Origin: Massilia sp. Root351
GTDB lineage: Bacteria > Pseudomonadota > Gammaproteobacteria > Burkholderiales > Burkholderiaceae_D
DNA: 64,000 nucleotides
Direction of reading: 5' to 3'
Assembly (NCBI RefSeq): GCF_001425045.1
Contig: NZ_LMDJ01000012.1
Coordinates: 670,141-734,140 of the forward strand
This document shows positions 1 through 8,655 of this stretch, one piece after another (within the stretch, counting starts at the first letter, position 1; every line of letters starts with the position of its first letter). The notes beneath the pieces are model-generated. The model was not told the DNA's origin and searched no databases. It saw nothing but the letters and a program-made list of their open reading frames with translations. A program made the position numbers and the translations under genes.

Positions 1-2
1 GC

Positions 3-1052
3 CGCAGCGGAGGCGGCGAATCCGACGGCGAAAAAACCTGGCAGCTCAGCCAGCAGCTGGAACTCGGCGGCAAGCGTTCGGCGCGCTTGGCCGCCGCCGA
101 ACGCGGACGCGACGCCGCCGGCGCGGCGCTGGAAGCGCAGCGCATGGAACTGCACGCAAGCGTGGTGACTGCCTTTTACGACGTGCTGGTGGCACAGGAA
201 CGCCTGCGCCTGGCGCAAGATGGCAGCGAACTGGCGCGGCGCGCGACCGAGGCCGCCAACAAGCGCGTCGCCGCCGGCAAAGTGTCGCCGGTCGATGAAA
301 CCAAGGCGCGGCTGGCGGAAGCCAATGTGCAGCTGGAGCAGTCCAATGCGACGGCGGCGCTGGCCTCTGCGCGCCAGCGGCTTGCCGCGCACTGGCAGCA
401 GCCTGGCGCCAGCGGTTCGCGCGGCGCTGAGCGCGCTGAGCGCGCTGAGCGTGTGGAAGGCGATATCGGCTTGCTGCCGGAGCCGCCGTCGGCGTCGGCC
501 ATGGAAAGCTGGCGCGCGCAGTCGCCGGCGCTGATGCCGGCCCGGCTGGAGCTGGAGCGCCGCAAGGCGGTGTCGCAGCTTGAACTGGCCAACCGCGCAC
601 CGGACCTGACGCTCAGCGTCGGCAGCAAGCGCATGGTGGACCCTTCGCGCAGCCAGACCGTGCTGGGATTGTCGCTGCCCCTGCCCCTGTTCGACCGCAA
701 CCAGGGCAACGTCCTGGCGGCGCAGAGGCAGGCTGACAAGGCCGGCGCCGAACTGGCCGCCGCCGCCGTCAGGCTGGAATCCGAACTGGCGCAAGCGGTG
801 CAGGAGCTGCGCGCGGCACGCCAGGCACTGGCGCTGCTGCGCGGCGAAATCCTGCCGGGAGCGCAGCAAGCGAGCGAAGCGGCCCGCAAGGGTTTCGAAT
901 TCGGCAAACACAATTTTATCGACGTGCTCGACGCGCAGCGCACGCTGCTGCAGGCGCGCGCGCAGTATCTGACGACGCTGTCGGACGGACACCGCGCTGC
1001 TGCCGCCATCGAACGCATCCTCGGCCACGGCACGCCGTACAACCAACACTGA
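3..1052 (+). CDS. czcC: Outer-membrane efflux protein, CzcC/TolC family (5' partial)
   Basis: This is the outer-membrane channel subunit of a heavy-metal RND efflux pump. The open frame runs in from the window edge, so the start, signal peptide and N-terminal part are missing; 349 codons are visible. Near the visible start the protein reads SQQLELGGKR, typical of CzcC-type OEP proteins. The remainder is long Ala/Leu/Gln-rich helix with a second OEP repeat (LSLPLPLFDRNQGN followed by a long coiled region), as expected for the trimeric alpha-barrel. It is followed after 6 bases by the adaptor gene and then the RND pump, so it is the first visible member of a czcCBA operon. The family is clear. 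The metal specificity (Co/Zn/Cd versus Cu or Ni) cannot be read from this subunit. Confidence 0.9.
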   Translation, partial: RSGGGESDGEKTWQLSQQLELGGKRSARLAAAERGRDAAGAALEAQRMELHASVVTAFYDVLVAQERLRLAQDGSELARRATEAANKRVAAGKVSPVDETKARLAEANVQLEQSNATAALASARQRLAAHWQQPGASGSRGAERAERAERVEGDIGLLPEPPSASAMESWRAQSPALMPARLELERRKAVSQLELANRAPDLTLSVGSKRMVDPSRSQTVLGLSLPLPLFDRNQGNVLAAQRQADKAGAELAAAAVRLESELAQAVQELRAARQALALLRGEILPGAQQASEAARKGFEFGKHNFIDVLDAQRTLLQARAQYLTTLSDGHRAAAAIERILGHGTPYNQH

Positions 1053-1058
1053 ACCATC

Positions 1059-2393
1059 ATGAAACTGACTAGAAAACAAACCATCGCCATCGCAGCCATC
1101 GTGCTGTCGGGCGCGGTGCTCGCGGCCGCCATCGTGCTGCCGGGCGCGCAGAGGGCTGGCACGCAGGAAACGGCGCAAGGCGGCAAAGAGGAACACGGCG
1201 AAGAACACAGCGACAAGCACGGGCCCGCCGAAGCGGACGCCAAGGGCGGCGCCGCCGGCGGCAAGCCGGGCCAGGCCGCGCATGCGGAAGACGGGGACAC
1301 TGCCGGGCGCGCGGACCATGCGGACGAGGCGCCGCAGGCAGCATTCAGCGACGCACAGATCAAGACCGCCGGCATCACGCTGGCGGTGGCGGGACCGGCG
1401 CCGATTGAACCGGCCATCGCCCTGTCGGGAGAAATCCGCTACGACGGCGACCGCACTGCGCACGTGGTGCCGCGCCTGGCGGGCATGGTGGAAACAGTGA
1501 ACGCCGAACTGGGACAGCAGGTCAAAAAGGGGCAAGTGCTGGCCGTGCTGTCCAGCCGCGAACTGTCCGAACTGCGCAGCGAACTGCTGTCCGCCCGCCA
1601 GCGGCTGTCGCTGGCGCAAACGCTGCTGGCGCGCGAGCGCAAGTTGTGGGAAGAGCGCATCTCGGCCGAACAGGACTACCTGCAGGCGCAACAGCAAGCC
1701 AACGAGGCCGGCATCGCCGTGCGCAACGCGCAGCAAAAACTGGAAGCGCTGGGCGCCGCCTCCTCGGCCACCGTGCAGTCCGCGTCCGGTCCCCTGAACC
1801 GCTACGAAGTGCGCGCGCCGTTCGACGGCACGGTGCTTGAGAAGCACATCGCCGCCGGTGAAGCGGTCAAGGAAGACGCCAACATCTTCACGCTGTCCGA
1901 CCTGTCGAGCGTGTGGGCCGAGTTCGCCGTCACTGCGCCCCACCTGGACGCGGTGCGCGTCGGCCAGCAGGCCTCCGTGCAGTCGGTGTCTTCCGGCGCC
2001 AGCGCCATGGGCACGGTGGCCTATGTGGGTGCGCTGCTGGGTGAGCAGACGCGCGCGGCCACCGCCCGCATCCGGCTCAAGAATCCAGGCACGGCCTGGC
2101 GTCCAGGCCTGTTCGTCAACGTGCGCGTGTTCCCGCCCGCCGCCGACGCGGCCAACGCGGTCACGGCGGCGGTGGCGGTGCAAAGCAGCGCGGTGCAGAC
2201 GCTGGAAGGCAAATCCACCGTCTTCGTGCGCACGCCAACCGGCTTCATGGCGCGCGCCGTGGCACTCGGGCGCAGCGACGGCAAGCTGGTGGAAGTGCTG
2301 TCCGGCCTGGCGCCGGGCGCGCGCTACGCGGCGGACGGCAGCTTCGCCATCAAGGCCGAACTGGGCAAGTCCGGCAACGAACACGCCCACTGA
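1059..2393 (+). CDS. czcB: Efflux RND transporter periplasmic adaptor subunit, CzcB-like
   Basis: This is the membrane-fusion protein that links the inner-membrane pump to the outer-membrane channel (444 aa). An N-terminal membrane anchor or signal (residues about 8-28, IAIAAIVLSGAVLAAAIVLP) is followed by a low-complexity segment (about 30-95) rich in His, Glu, Asp and Gly, probably metal-binding. Next come the barrel-sandwich/lipoyl half-motif (VVPRLAGMVETVNAELGQQV), a coiled-coil hairpin (about 165-235), the second half-motif (YEVRAPFDGTVLEKH), and beta-barrel and membrane-proximal domains. The start at 1059 is 6 bases after the czcC stop, and czcA begins 17 bases after this stop. The His-rich segment supports a divalent-metal substrate. 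Adaptor identity is certain; CzcB rather than CusB or CnrB is inferred from the neighbours. Confidence 0.93.
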   Translation: MKLTRKQTIAIAAIVLSGAVLAAAIVLPGAQRAGTQETAQGGKEEHGEEHSDKHGPAEADAKGGAAGGKPGQAAHAEDGDTAGRADHADEAPQAAFSDAQIKTAGITLAVAGPAPIEPAIALSGEIRYDGDRTAHVVPRLAGMVETVNAELGQQVKKGQVLAVLSSRELSELRSELLSARQRLSLAQTLLARERKLWEERISAEQDYLQAQQQANEAGIAVRNAQQKLEALGAASSATVQSASGPLNRYEVRAPFDGTVLEKHIAAGEAVKEDANIFTLSDLSSVWAEFAVTAPHLDAVRVGQQASVQSVSSGASAMGTVAYVGALLGEQTRAATARIRLKNPGTAWRPGLFVNVRVFPPAADAANAVTAAVAVQSSAVQTLEGKSTVFVRTPTGFMARAVALGRSDGKLVEVLSGLAPGARYAADGSFAIKAELGKSGNEHAH

Positions 2394-2410
2394 CGCGAGG
2401 GCCGACCATC

Positions 2411-5400
2411 ATGTTTGAACGATTGATACGCGCCTCGATCGCGCAGCGCTGGCTGGTCATGCTGCTGGTGCTGGGCATGGCCGCCCTGGGCGTCTACAAC
2501 TACCAGCGCCTGCCTGTCGACGCGGTGCCGGACATCACCAATGTACAAGTGCAGATCAACACGGCGGCGCCCGGCTACTCGCCGCTGGAAACCGAGCAGC
2601 GCATCTCGCTGCCGCTGGAAACGGCCATGGCCGGGCTGCCGCAGCTGGACCAGACCCGCTCCCTGTCGCGCTACGGCCTGTCGCAGATCACCGTCACCTT
2701 CAAGGACGGCACCGACATCTACTTCGCGCGCCAGCTGGTGAGCGAACGCCTGCAGGAAGCGCGCGGACGGCTGCCGAAGGACGTCTACCCTGCCCTCGGT
2801 CCCATCTCCACCGGCCTGGGCGAAATCTACCTGTGGACGGTGGAAACCAAGGAAGGCGCCAAGAAGCCGGACGGCACGCCGTACACGCCGACCGACCTGC
2901 GCGACATCCAGGACTGGATCATCAAGCCGCAACTGCGCACCGTGCCGGGCGTGACCGAAATCAATTCGATCGGCGGCTACGCCCGCGAATACCAGGTGGC
3001 GCCGCACCCGGACAAGCTGGCGTCCTACGGCCTGACCGTGCGCGACCTGGTGGGCGCGCTGGAGCGCAACAACGGCAACAGCGGCGCCGGCTATATCGAG
3101 CGCAACGGCGAGCAGCTGCTGGTGCGCGCGCCCGGCCAGCTGGCCACCATGGACGACATCGCCAACGTCGTGCTCACCACCGCCGACGGCATACCGGTGC
3201 GCGTGCGCGACATCGGCGAGGTGCTCGAAGGGCGCGAACTGCGCACCGGCGCCGCCACCGAGAACGGCCGCGAAGTGGTGCTCGGCACCGTGTTCATGCT
3301 GATCGGCCAGAACAGCCGCACCGTGTCGCGCGCGGTGGACCAGCGCATGGAGCAGATCAACCGCAGCCTGCCGCCGGGCGTGCACGCGGTCACCGTGTAC
3401 GACCGCACCACCCTGGTCGACAAGGCCATCGCCACCGTGCGCACCAACCTGCTGGAAGGGGCGGTGCTGGTGATCGCGGTGCTGTTCGCCTTCCTCGGCA
3501 ACCTGCGCGCCGCGCTGATCACCGCCATGGTGATTCCGCTGTCGATGCTGTTCACCTTCACCGGCATGGTGTCGTACAAGGTGAGCGCCAACCTGCTCAG
3601 CCTTGGGGCGCTCGACTTCGGCATCATCGTCGACGGCGCGGTGGTCATCGTGGAGAACTGCGTGCGGCGGCTGGCACACGCGCAGGCCGCGCTGGGCCGC
3701 CCGCTCACGCGCAGCGAGCGGATGGACGAAGTGTTCGCCGCCGCGCGCGAGTCGCGCCGCCCGCTGCTGTTCGGGCAGCTCATCATCATGGCCGTGTACC
3801 TGCCCATCTTCGCCTTCAGCGGCGTGGAGGGACGCATGTTCCACCCGATGGCGCTCACCGTGGTGATCGCGCTGTTCGGCGCCATGGTGCTGTCGATGAC
3901 CTTTGTGCCGGCCGCCGTGGCGCTGTTCATCGGCGAGCGCGTCAGCGAGAAGGAGAACGCGGTAATGCGCGCGGCCTCGCGCTGGTACGCGCCGGCGCTG
4001 GACCGGGCCATGGCCAACAAGCCGGTGGTGCTGGCCTTCGCGGCGGTGGCGGTGCTGCTGTCCGCGCTGCTGGCCACGCGCATGGGCAGCGAGTTCGTGC
4101 CCAGCCTGGACGAAGGCGACATCGCGCTGCAGACGCTGCGCATCCCCGGCACCAGCCTGACCCAGTCGGTGACGATGCAGCAGCAGCTGGAGCGCAAGCT
4201 GATGAAGGAGTTTCCCGAGATCGAGCGCGTGTTCGCCCGCATCGGCACCGCAGAGGTGGCCTCCGACCCGATGCCGCCCAACAGCGCGGACGGCTTCATC
4301 ATGTTCAAGCCGCAACACCAGTGGCCCAAGCCGCGCAAGACGCGCCAACAGCTGGAGGCGGCCATCCGCGCCAGCGTGGAGCAGCTGCCCGGCAACAGCT
4401 ACGAGTTCTCGCAGCCCATCCAGCTGCGCTTCAACGAGCTGATCTCGGGCGTGCGCAGCGACGTGGCGGTCAAGGTGTTCGGCGACGACATGGCGGTGCT
4501 GAACGGCACGGCGGAACGGATTTCGTCCGTACTGGAAAAGGTGCCGGGCGCCAGTGAAGTGAAGGTGGAGCAGACCAGCGGCCTGCCGGTGCTCACGGTG
4601 GCCGTGGACCGCGCCAGGCTGGCGCGCTACGGCCTGAACTCGGCCGACGTGCAGGAGACGGTGGCGGCGGCCGTGGGCGGCCAGCAGGCCGGCGACGTGT
4701 TCCAGGGCGACCGCCGCTTCGACATCGTGGTGCGGCTGCCGGAGCAGATGCGCAGCGACCTCGATGCCATCCGGCGCCTGCCGATCGCGCTGCCGGGCAA
4801 GGGTTTCATTGCGCTGGGCGAAGTGGCGGCGCTCGACATTGCGCCGGGACCGAACCAGGTCAGCCGCGAACAGGGCAAGCGGCGCGTGGTGGTCAGCGCG
4901 AACGTGCGCGGGCGCGACATCGGCTCCTTCGTGGCGGAGGCCGGGCAGGCCATACGGGAGCAGGTGAAGCTGCCGCCGGCCTACTGGATCACCTGGGGCG
5001 GGCAGTTCGAGCAGCTGCAGTCGGCCGTGCAGCGCCTGAAGCTGGTGGTGCCGGCGGCGCTGCTGCTGGTGCTCGGACTGCTGTTCGCCATGTTCGGCAA
5101 CCTGAAGGACGGCCTGCTGGTGTTCAGCGGCATTCCATTCGCGCTCACCGGCGGCATCGCGGCGCTGGCCATGCGCGGGCTGCCGCTGTCGATTTCGGCA
5201 GCGGTCGGATTCATCGCGCTGTCCGGAGTGGCGGTGCTGAACGGGCTGGTGCTGATTTCCTTCATCCGCAGCCTGCGCGAGGAAGGCAGGACGCTGGACC
5301 AGGCGGTGCGCGAAGGCGCACTGGGGCGCTTGCGGCCGGTGCTGATGACGGCGCTGGTGGCCGCACTGGGCTTCGTGCCGATGGCGCTGGCCACCGGCAC

Positions 5401-5548
5401 CGGTGCCGAGGTCCAGCGGCCGCTGGCCACGGTGGTCATCGGCGGCATCCTGTCCTCCACCGCGCTGACCATGCTGGTGCTGCCGCTGCTGTATCGGCTC
5501 GCGCACGGCGGCAAGGCGGGCGGGCCGAAGGCCGCCGCCGAGGCTTAG
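2411..5548 (+). CDS. czcA: Heavy-metal RND efflux pump, CzcA/CusA family
   Basis: This inner-membrane proton/metal antiporter has 1045 residues, the usual length for HME-RND pumps. The first transmembrane helix is at about residues 12-30, and the large periplasmic loop begins with LPVDAVPDITNVQVQINT, a hallmark of the CzcA group. The HME signature in TM4 is DFGIIVDGAVVIVEN (residues 402-416), with the Asp and Glu residues used for proton coupling. The second half repeats the fold, with TM7 at about 535-555 and TM8-12 from about 875 to 1030. It is third in the operon with czcC and czcB. Its last 4 bases overlap the 3' end of the convergent gene on the other strand. The motif is closer to Zn/Co/Cd than to Cu/Ag pumps, but this is inference. 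Confidence 0.95.
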   Translation: MFERLIRASIAQRWLVMLLVLGMAALGVYNYQRLPVDAVPDITNVQVQINTAAPGYSPLETEQRISLPLETAMAGLPQLDQTRSLSRYGLSQITVTFKDGTDIYFARQLVSERLQEARGRLPKDVYPALGPISTGLGEIYLWTVETKEGAKKPDGTPYTPTDLRDIQDWIIKPQLRTVPGVTEINSIGGYAREYQVAPHPDKLASYGLTVRDLVGALERNNGNSGAGYIERNGEQLLVRAPGQLATMDDIANVVLTTADGIPVRVRDIGEVLEGRELRTGAATENGREVVLGTVFMLIGQNSRTVSRAVDQRMEQINRSLPPGVHAVTVYDRTTLVDKAIATVRTNLLEGAVLVIAVLFAFLGNLRAALITAMVIPLSMLFTFTGMVSYKVSANLLSLGALDFGIIVDGAVVIVENCVRRLAHAQAALGRPLTRSERMDEVFAAARESRRPLLFGQLIIMAVYLPIFAFSGVEGRMFHPMALTVVIALFGAMVLSMTFVPAAVALFIGERVSEKENAVMRAASRWYAPALDRAMANKPVVLAFAAVAVLLSALLATRMGSEFVPSLDEGDIALQTLRIPGTSLTQSVTMQQQLERKLMKEFPEIERVFARIGTAEVASDPMPPNSADGFIMFKPQHQWPKPRKTRQQLEAAIRASVEQLPGNSYEFSQPIQLRFNELISGVRSDVAVKVFGDDMAVLNGTAERISSVLEKVPGASEVKVEQTSGLPVLTVAVDRARLARYGLNSADVQETVAAAVGGQQAGDVFQGDRRFDIVVRLPEQMRSDLDAIRRLPIALPGKGFIALGEVAALDIAPGPNQVSREQGKRRVVVSANVRGRDIGSFVAEAGQAIREQVKLPPAYWITWGGQFEQLQSAVQRLKLVVPAALLLVLGLLFAMFGNLKDGLLVFSGIPFALTGGIAALAMRGLPLSISAAVGFIALSGVAVLNGLVLISFIRSLREEGRTLDQAVREGALGRLRPVLMTALVAALGFVPMALATGTGAEVQRPLATVVIGGILSSTALTMLVLPLLYRLAHGGKAGGPKAAAEA

Positions 5549-6588
5549 GCAGGCTTGCCAAAGCGCCTGTCGCACACGTCCATGGAGTAGGACGCGGGCC
5601 ACAGCGCTTCGTAGACTGCGCCCTGCAGTGCGGTGCGCAGTTTCAGGTAAGTTTCCTTGTCATTCGCGCGACAGGCGAAGGAAGCGAATTTATTGGCGTT
5701 CCACGTGCTGTTCGGATAGCGCTTCAACAAGTCCTCGAAGCCGGCCTTCATCACCTTCCATTCCGGGCCGGTACCGTCGCTAGCGAAGGGCGGCGCCGAG
5801 TCGCAGTTGCAGTCCTCGCCCCAATACAGGCGCGCGTACATGCCCTGCCCTTCGGCACTGCGCGTGATGGCGGCGGCACGTCGCGCGAAGGCATCGAACT
5901 CGCGCGCGCTGCCGCCCCAGCGCGGACTGTAGACGCGCGCCATTTGCGCATGGATCTGCAGGTCGAATGGGAAAGCGGCCACGGCCTGCTTGTAGGCAGC
6001 CTCGATGACCGCGCGCGGCGCGCCCGTTTCCATCAGATTGGCGATGCGCAGGCTGTGCCACAGCGGACAACTGTTCGATAGCGCCTTGCTCTCTTCCAGC
6101 CGCGCGCTGGCCATGGCCATGCGCTCATGGAACAGCTGCCAGGCTTCCTGCGGCACCCTGTGCGCGTAACCGCCACCGCGCGCTTTCCACGCGTAGGCAC
6201 TCCAGTACATGGTTTCCGCCAAGGCCTGCGCCAGCGAATCGGGATACTGTGTGCGCCACTCCTGCAGCTGCCTGGGATACGCGTCCCAGGCGTTCCACGC
6301 GCCGAAATAGTGGTTCAGCGCCGATTCGTAGATCATTATTTTCGGCTGGCCGTCAGAGAAGCGCTCGCTGGCGCCGCACAGCGACTTGAAGCTGGCCTCC
6401 AGGCCACCATGGTCGCGTTCCTGCCATTGCGCCTCGATCGGCAGCACGGCCAGGTTCACGATCGTCTGCATGTTCTGCGACGCCGCATCCGGCAGCGGCG
6501 CCGGCCGCTGCCCTGCGGCCCCGGCGCTGCAGGCCGCTCCAAGCAAGCCCGCAATCGCACCCGCCCGCCACACGTTCATCCAGTCCAT
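5545..6588 (-). CDS. Secreted protein of unknown function, DUF4034-like
   Basis: This 347-residue protein begins with a Sec signal peptide (basic and hydrophobic AGAIAGLLGAACSAGAAG). I chose the ATG at 6588 because AGGGAGA lies 4 bases upstream; a GTG at 6609 in the same frame would put residues before the signal. The mature part is mainly helical, with conserved-looking Trp, Tyr and Cys residues (for example YWSAYAWKARGGGYAH, and several Cys in the last third such as GEDCNCDS). The pattern resembles DUF4034 proteins (helical, TPR-like), an assignment I hold loosely. It is transcribed alone, convergent to czcA with a 4-base overlap of coding ends. There is no evidence of a link to metal efflux. 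Confidence 0.75.
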   Translation of the reverse strand: MDWMNVWRAGAIAGLLGAACSAGAAGQRPAPLPDAASQNMQTIVNLAVLPIEAQWQERDHGGLEASFKSLCGASERFSDGQPKIMIYESALNHYFGAWNAWDAYPRQLQEWRTQYPDSLAQALAETMYWSAYAWKARGGGYAHRVPQEAWQLFHERMAMASARLEESKALSNSCPLWHSLRIANLMETGAPRAVIEAAYKQAVAAFPFDLQIHAQMARVYSPRWGGSAREFDAFARRAAAITRSAEGQGMYARLYWGEDCNCDSAPPFASDGTGPEWKVMKAGFEDLLKRYPNSTWNANKFASFACRANDKETYLKLRTALQGAVYEALWPASYSMDVCDRRFGKPA

Positions 6589-6682
6589 GCGCTCTCCCTG
6601 TGGCGGCACAGCGCCGCGTCAGGAGCAGTATAGGATAATTTCCCTTCTGCAATATACCCAATTGTCACGGGCGAAAAAAAAC

Positions 6683-6703
6683 CGCCGCAAGCGCCGTGCG
6701 GCG
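6683..6703 (-). terminator. Rho-independent terminator (distal of two)
   Basis: A 7-bp stem (CGCCGCA / TGCGGCG) with a 7-base loop is followed on the minus strand by a run of eight T at 6674-6681. It lies downstream of the stronger hairpin at 6740-6761 and would act as a fail-safe terminator for the purA / phosphoribosyltransferase transcript. Confidence 0.6.
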
Positions 6704-6739
6704 AAACACCATCCCGGAAATCCGCGATGAACCAAAAAA

Positions 6740-6761
6740 AAAGCGGCCCGCAGGCCGCTTT
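6740..6761 (-). terminator. Rho-independent terminator of the hfq...purA-phosphoribosyltransferase operon
   Basis: A perfect 9-bp stem AAAGCGGCC / GGCCGCTTT with a 4-base loop is followed on the minus strand by an uninterrupted T run (6734-6742). It starts 17 bases after the stop codon of the phosphoribosyltransferase gene. Confidence 0.85.
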
Positions 6762-6777
6762 GTACCGGGAACGCCGA

Positions 6778-7323
6778 TTACTTCGACGCTTCGCCCTTCT
6801 TGATCCAGGCCGCCAGCTGGTGCGGGCGGATGCCGTCGTAGTCTTCGAACGGCTGGTGGATCCATGGATTGTGCGGCAGTTCTTCCATCTGGTAGTCCGG
6901 ACGGAATGCCGAGCTGCCCTTGGTCCAGATCACAGCCGACTTCACCTCGGTCACGCCTTCGAAGTTCTGCTTCAGGTGCTCCATGACCTTGATCAGGGTC
7001 ACGCCCGAATCGGCCAGGTCGTCCACCAGCAGGATGCGGCCCGACAGCGGGCCCTTGGTCATCGTCATGTATTTGGCAATGTCCAGGTCGCCCTGCACGG
7101 TGCCCTTGTCGGCGCGGTAGGAGCTGGTCGACAGGATCGCCAGCGGCACGTCGAAAATACGCGAGAACACGTCGCCGGGACGCACGCCGCCGCGCGCCAG
7201 GCACAGGACCATGTCGAACTTCCAGCCCGATTCATGCACCTTGAGCGCCAGGCGCTCGATCAGGCGGTGGTATTCATCCCAGGACACCCACAGGTGCTTG
7301 TCATCGGATTGAGGGGTGTTCAT
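6778..7323 (-). CDS. Phosphoribosyltransferase (purine-type PRTase)
   Basis: This 181-residue protein has the type I phosphoribosyltransferase fold. The PRPP-binding motif is ILLVDDLADSGVTL, two acidic residues followed by DSG. The N-terminal part has a typical CLARGGVRPGDVFSR loop. Such proteins transfer a phosphoribosyl group from PRPP to a base, often hypoxanthine, xanthine or guanine; which base cannot be read from the sequence. The start at 7323 is preceded by AGAAGGAT, whereas the longer frame upstream overlaps purA in another frame and is rejected. It lies 14 bases after purA, at the end of a cluster that includes the purine gene purA, which fits a salvage role. Two terminators follow. 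Confidence 0.88.
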   Translation of the reverse strand: MNTPQSDDKHLWVSWDEYHRLIERLALKVHESGWKFDMVLCLARGGVRPGDVFSRIFDVPLAILSTSSYRADKGTVQGDLDIAKYMTMTKGPLSGRILLVDDLADSGVTLIKVMEHLKQNFEGVTEVKSAVIWTKGSSAFRPDYQMEELPHNPWIHQPFEDYDGIRPHQLAAWIKKGEASK

Positions 7324-7337
7324 CAGTTCTATCCTTC

Positions 7338-8651
7338 TTACTCGTACGGATGGCGCAGTACGATGGTCTCTTCGCGGTCCGGGCCGGTCGACACCATATC
7401 CACTGGCACGCCAACCAGTTCTTCGATGCGCTTGATATAAGCGCGCGCGTTTGCAGGCAGCGCGGCCAGCGATTTTGCGCCGACCGTGCTTTCGCTCCAA
7501 CCAGCCATCTCTTCGTAGATAGGCTGGCAGCGGGCCGCGTCCTCTGCGCCGACCGGGAAGATGTCCACGGTGCGGCCGTCCAGCGTGTAGCTGGTGCAGA
7601 TTTTGATGGTTTCCAGGCCGTCCATGACGTCCAGTTTGGTGATGCACATGCCCGACACGCCGTTGATCTGGACCGAGCGGCGCAGCAGCGCGGCGTCGAA
7701 CCAGCCGCAGCGGCGGGCGCGGCCCGTCACGGTGCCGAACTCGTGGCCGACCGACGACAGGTGGTGGCCAACGCCGGCATCGGTAGGCAGTTCCGACGGG
7801 AACGGGCCGGAGCCGACGCGGGTGGTGTAGGCCTTGGTGATGCCCAGGATGTAGTGCAGCATGCCGGGACCGACGCCGGCGCCGGCGGCGGCGTTACCGG
7901 CCACGCAGTTCGACGAGGTGACGAACGGATAGGTGCCGTGGTCCACGTCCAGCAGCGAGCCTTGCGCGCCTTCGAACAGCAAGTTGCCGCCGGCCTTGTG
8001 CGCGGCGTACAGGGCGCTCGACACGTCGGTGACCATCGGGCGCAGGCGCGGCACGTAGGCCAGCGCATCGTCCAGGGTCTTCTGGTACTCGATCTTCGGC
8101 GCCTTGAGGTAGTTCTCCAGCACGAAGTTGTGGTAATCCAGGTTTTCCTTCAGCTTCTCCGCGAAACGCTCTTCGTTCAGCAGGTCGGCGATGCGGATGG
8201 CGCGGCGCGCCACTTTGTCTTCATAGGCCGGGCCGATGCCCTTGCCGGTGGTGCCGATCTTGGCGGCGCCGCGGGCCGCTTCGCGGGCCGCGTCGAGCGC
8301 GCTGTGGTACGGCAGGATGACCGGGCAAGCCTCGGAGATCTTCAGGCGCGAAGCCACTTCCACGCCGACCGCTTCGAGCTTGTCGATTTCGCGCAGCACG
8401 TCCGGCACCGACACCACCACACCGTTGCCGATGTAGCAGGCCACGCCTGGACGCATGATGCCCGACGGGATCAGCTGCAGCGCGGTCTTCACGCCGCCGA
8501 TGACCAGCGTGTGGCCGGCGTTGTGGCCGCCCTGGAAGCGCACCACGCCCTGGGCGTGATCGGTCAGCCAATCAACGATTTTACCTTTGCCTTCATCGCC
8601 CCATTGGGTGCCGATGACAACCACGTTCTTTGCCATATTTTTTTTCGACAT
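7338..8651 (-). CDS. purA: Adenylosuccinate synthetase
   Basis: PurA makes adenylosuccinate from IMP, aspartate and GTP in AMP synthesis. The protein is 437 aa with the N-terminal catalytic loop GTQWGDEGKGK, the HNAGHTLVI and GNGVVV segments that bind IMP, and the C-terminal GPDREETI guanine-binding region, so it is full length. There are two possible ATG codons: 8651, with TAGG about 8 bases upstream and 4 bases after the hisZ stop, and 8636, the usual family start MAKNVVVIG but without a ribosome-binding site. I favour 8651. It is translated after hisZ in the hfq-hflX-hflK-hflC-hisZ-purA arrangement standard for this group. Confidence 0.97.
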   Translation of the reverse strand: MSKKNMAKNVVVIGTQWGDEGKGKIVDWLTDHAQGVVRFQGGHNAGHTLVIGGVKTALQLIPSGIMRPGVACYIGNGVVVSVPDVLREIDKLEAVGVEVASRLKISEACPVILPYHSALDAAREAARGAAKIGTTGKGIGPAYEDKVARRAIRIADLLNEERFAEKLKENLDYHNFVLENYLKAPKIEYQKTLDDALAYVPRLRPMVTDVSSALYAAHKAGGNLLFEGAQGSLLDVDHGTYPFVTSSNCVAGNAAAGAGVGPGMLHYILGITKAYTTRVGSGPFPSELPTDAGVGHHLSSVGHEFGTVTGRARRCGWFDAALLRRSVQINGVSGMCITKLDVMDGLETIKICTSYTLDGRTVDIFPVGAEDAARCQPIYEEMAGWSESTVGAKSLAALPANARAYIKRIEELVGVPVDMVSTGPDREETIVLRHPYE

Positions 8652-8655
8652 CACA

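Noticed and set aside
2324..5602. A 1092-codon open frame on the minus strand opposite czcA
   Set aside because: Its product is dominated by His, Arg, Gln and Ala with no domain, and it mirrors the codon-position bias of czcA; this is a GC-rich shadow frame.
7324..7647. N-terminal extension of the phosphoribosyltransferase frame into purA
   Set aside because: It runs in another frame of purA and lacks any conserved residue; the ATG at 7323 has a good ribosome-binding site.
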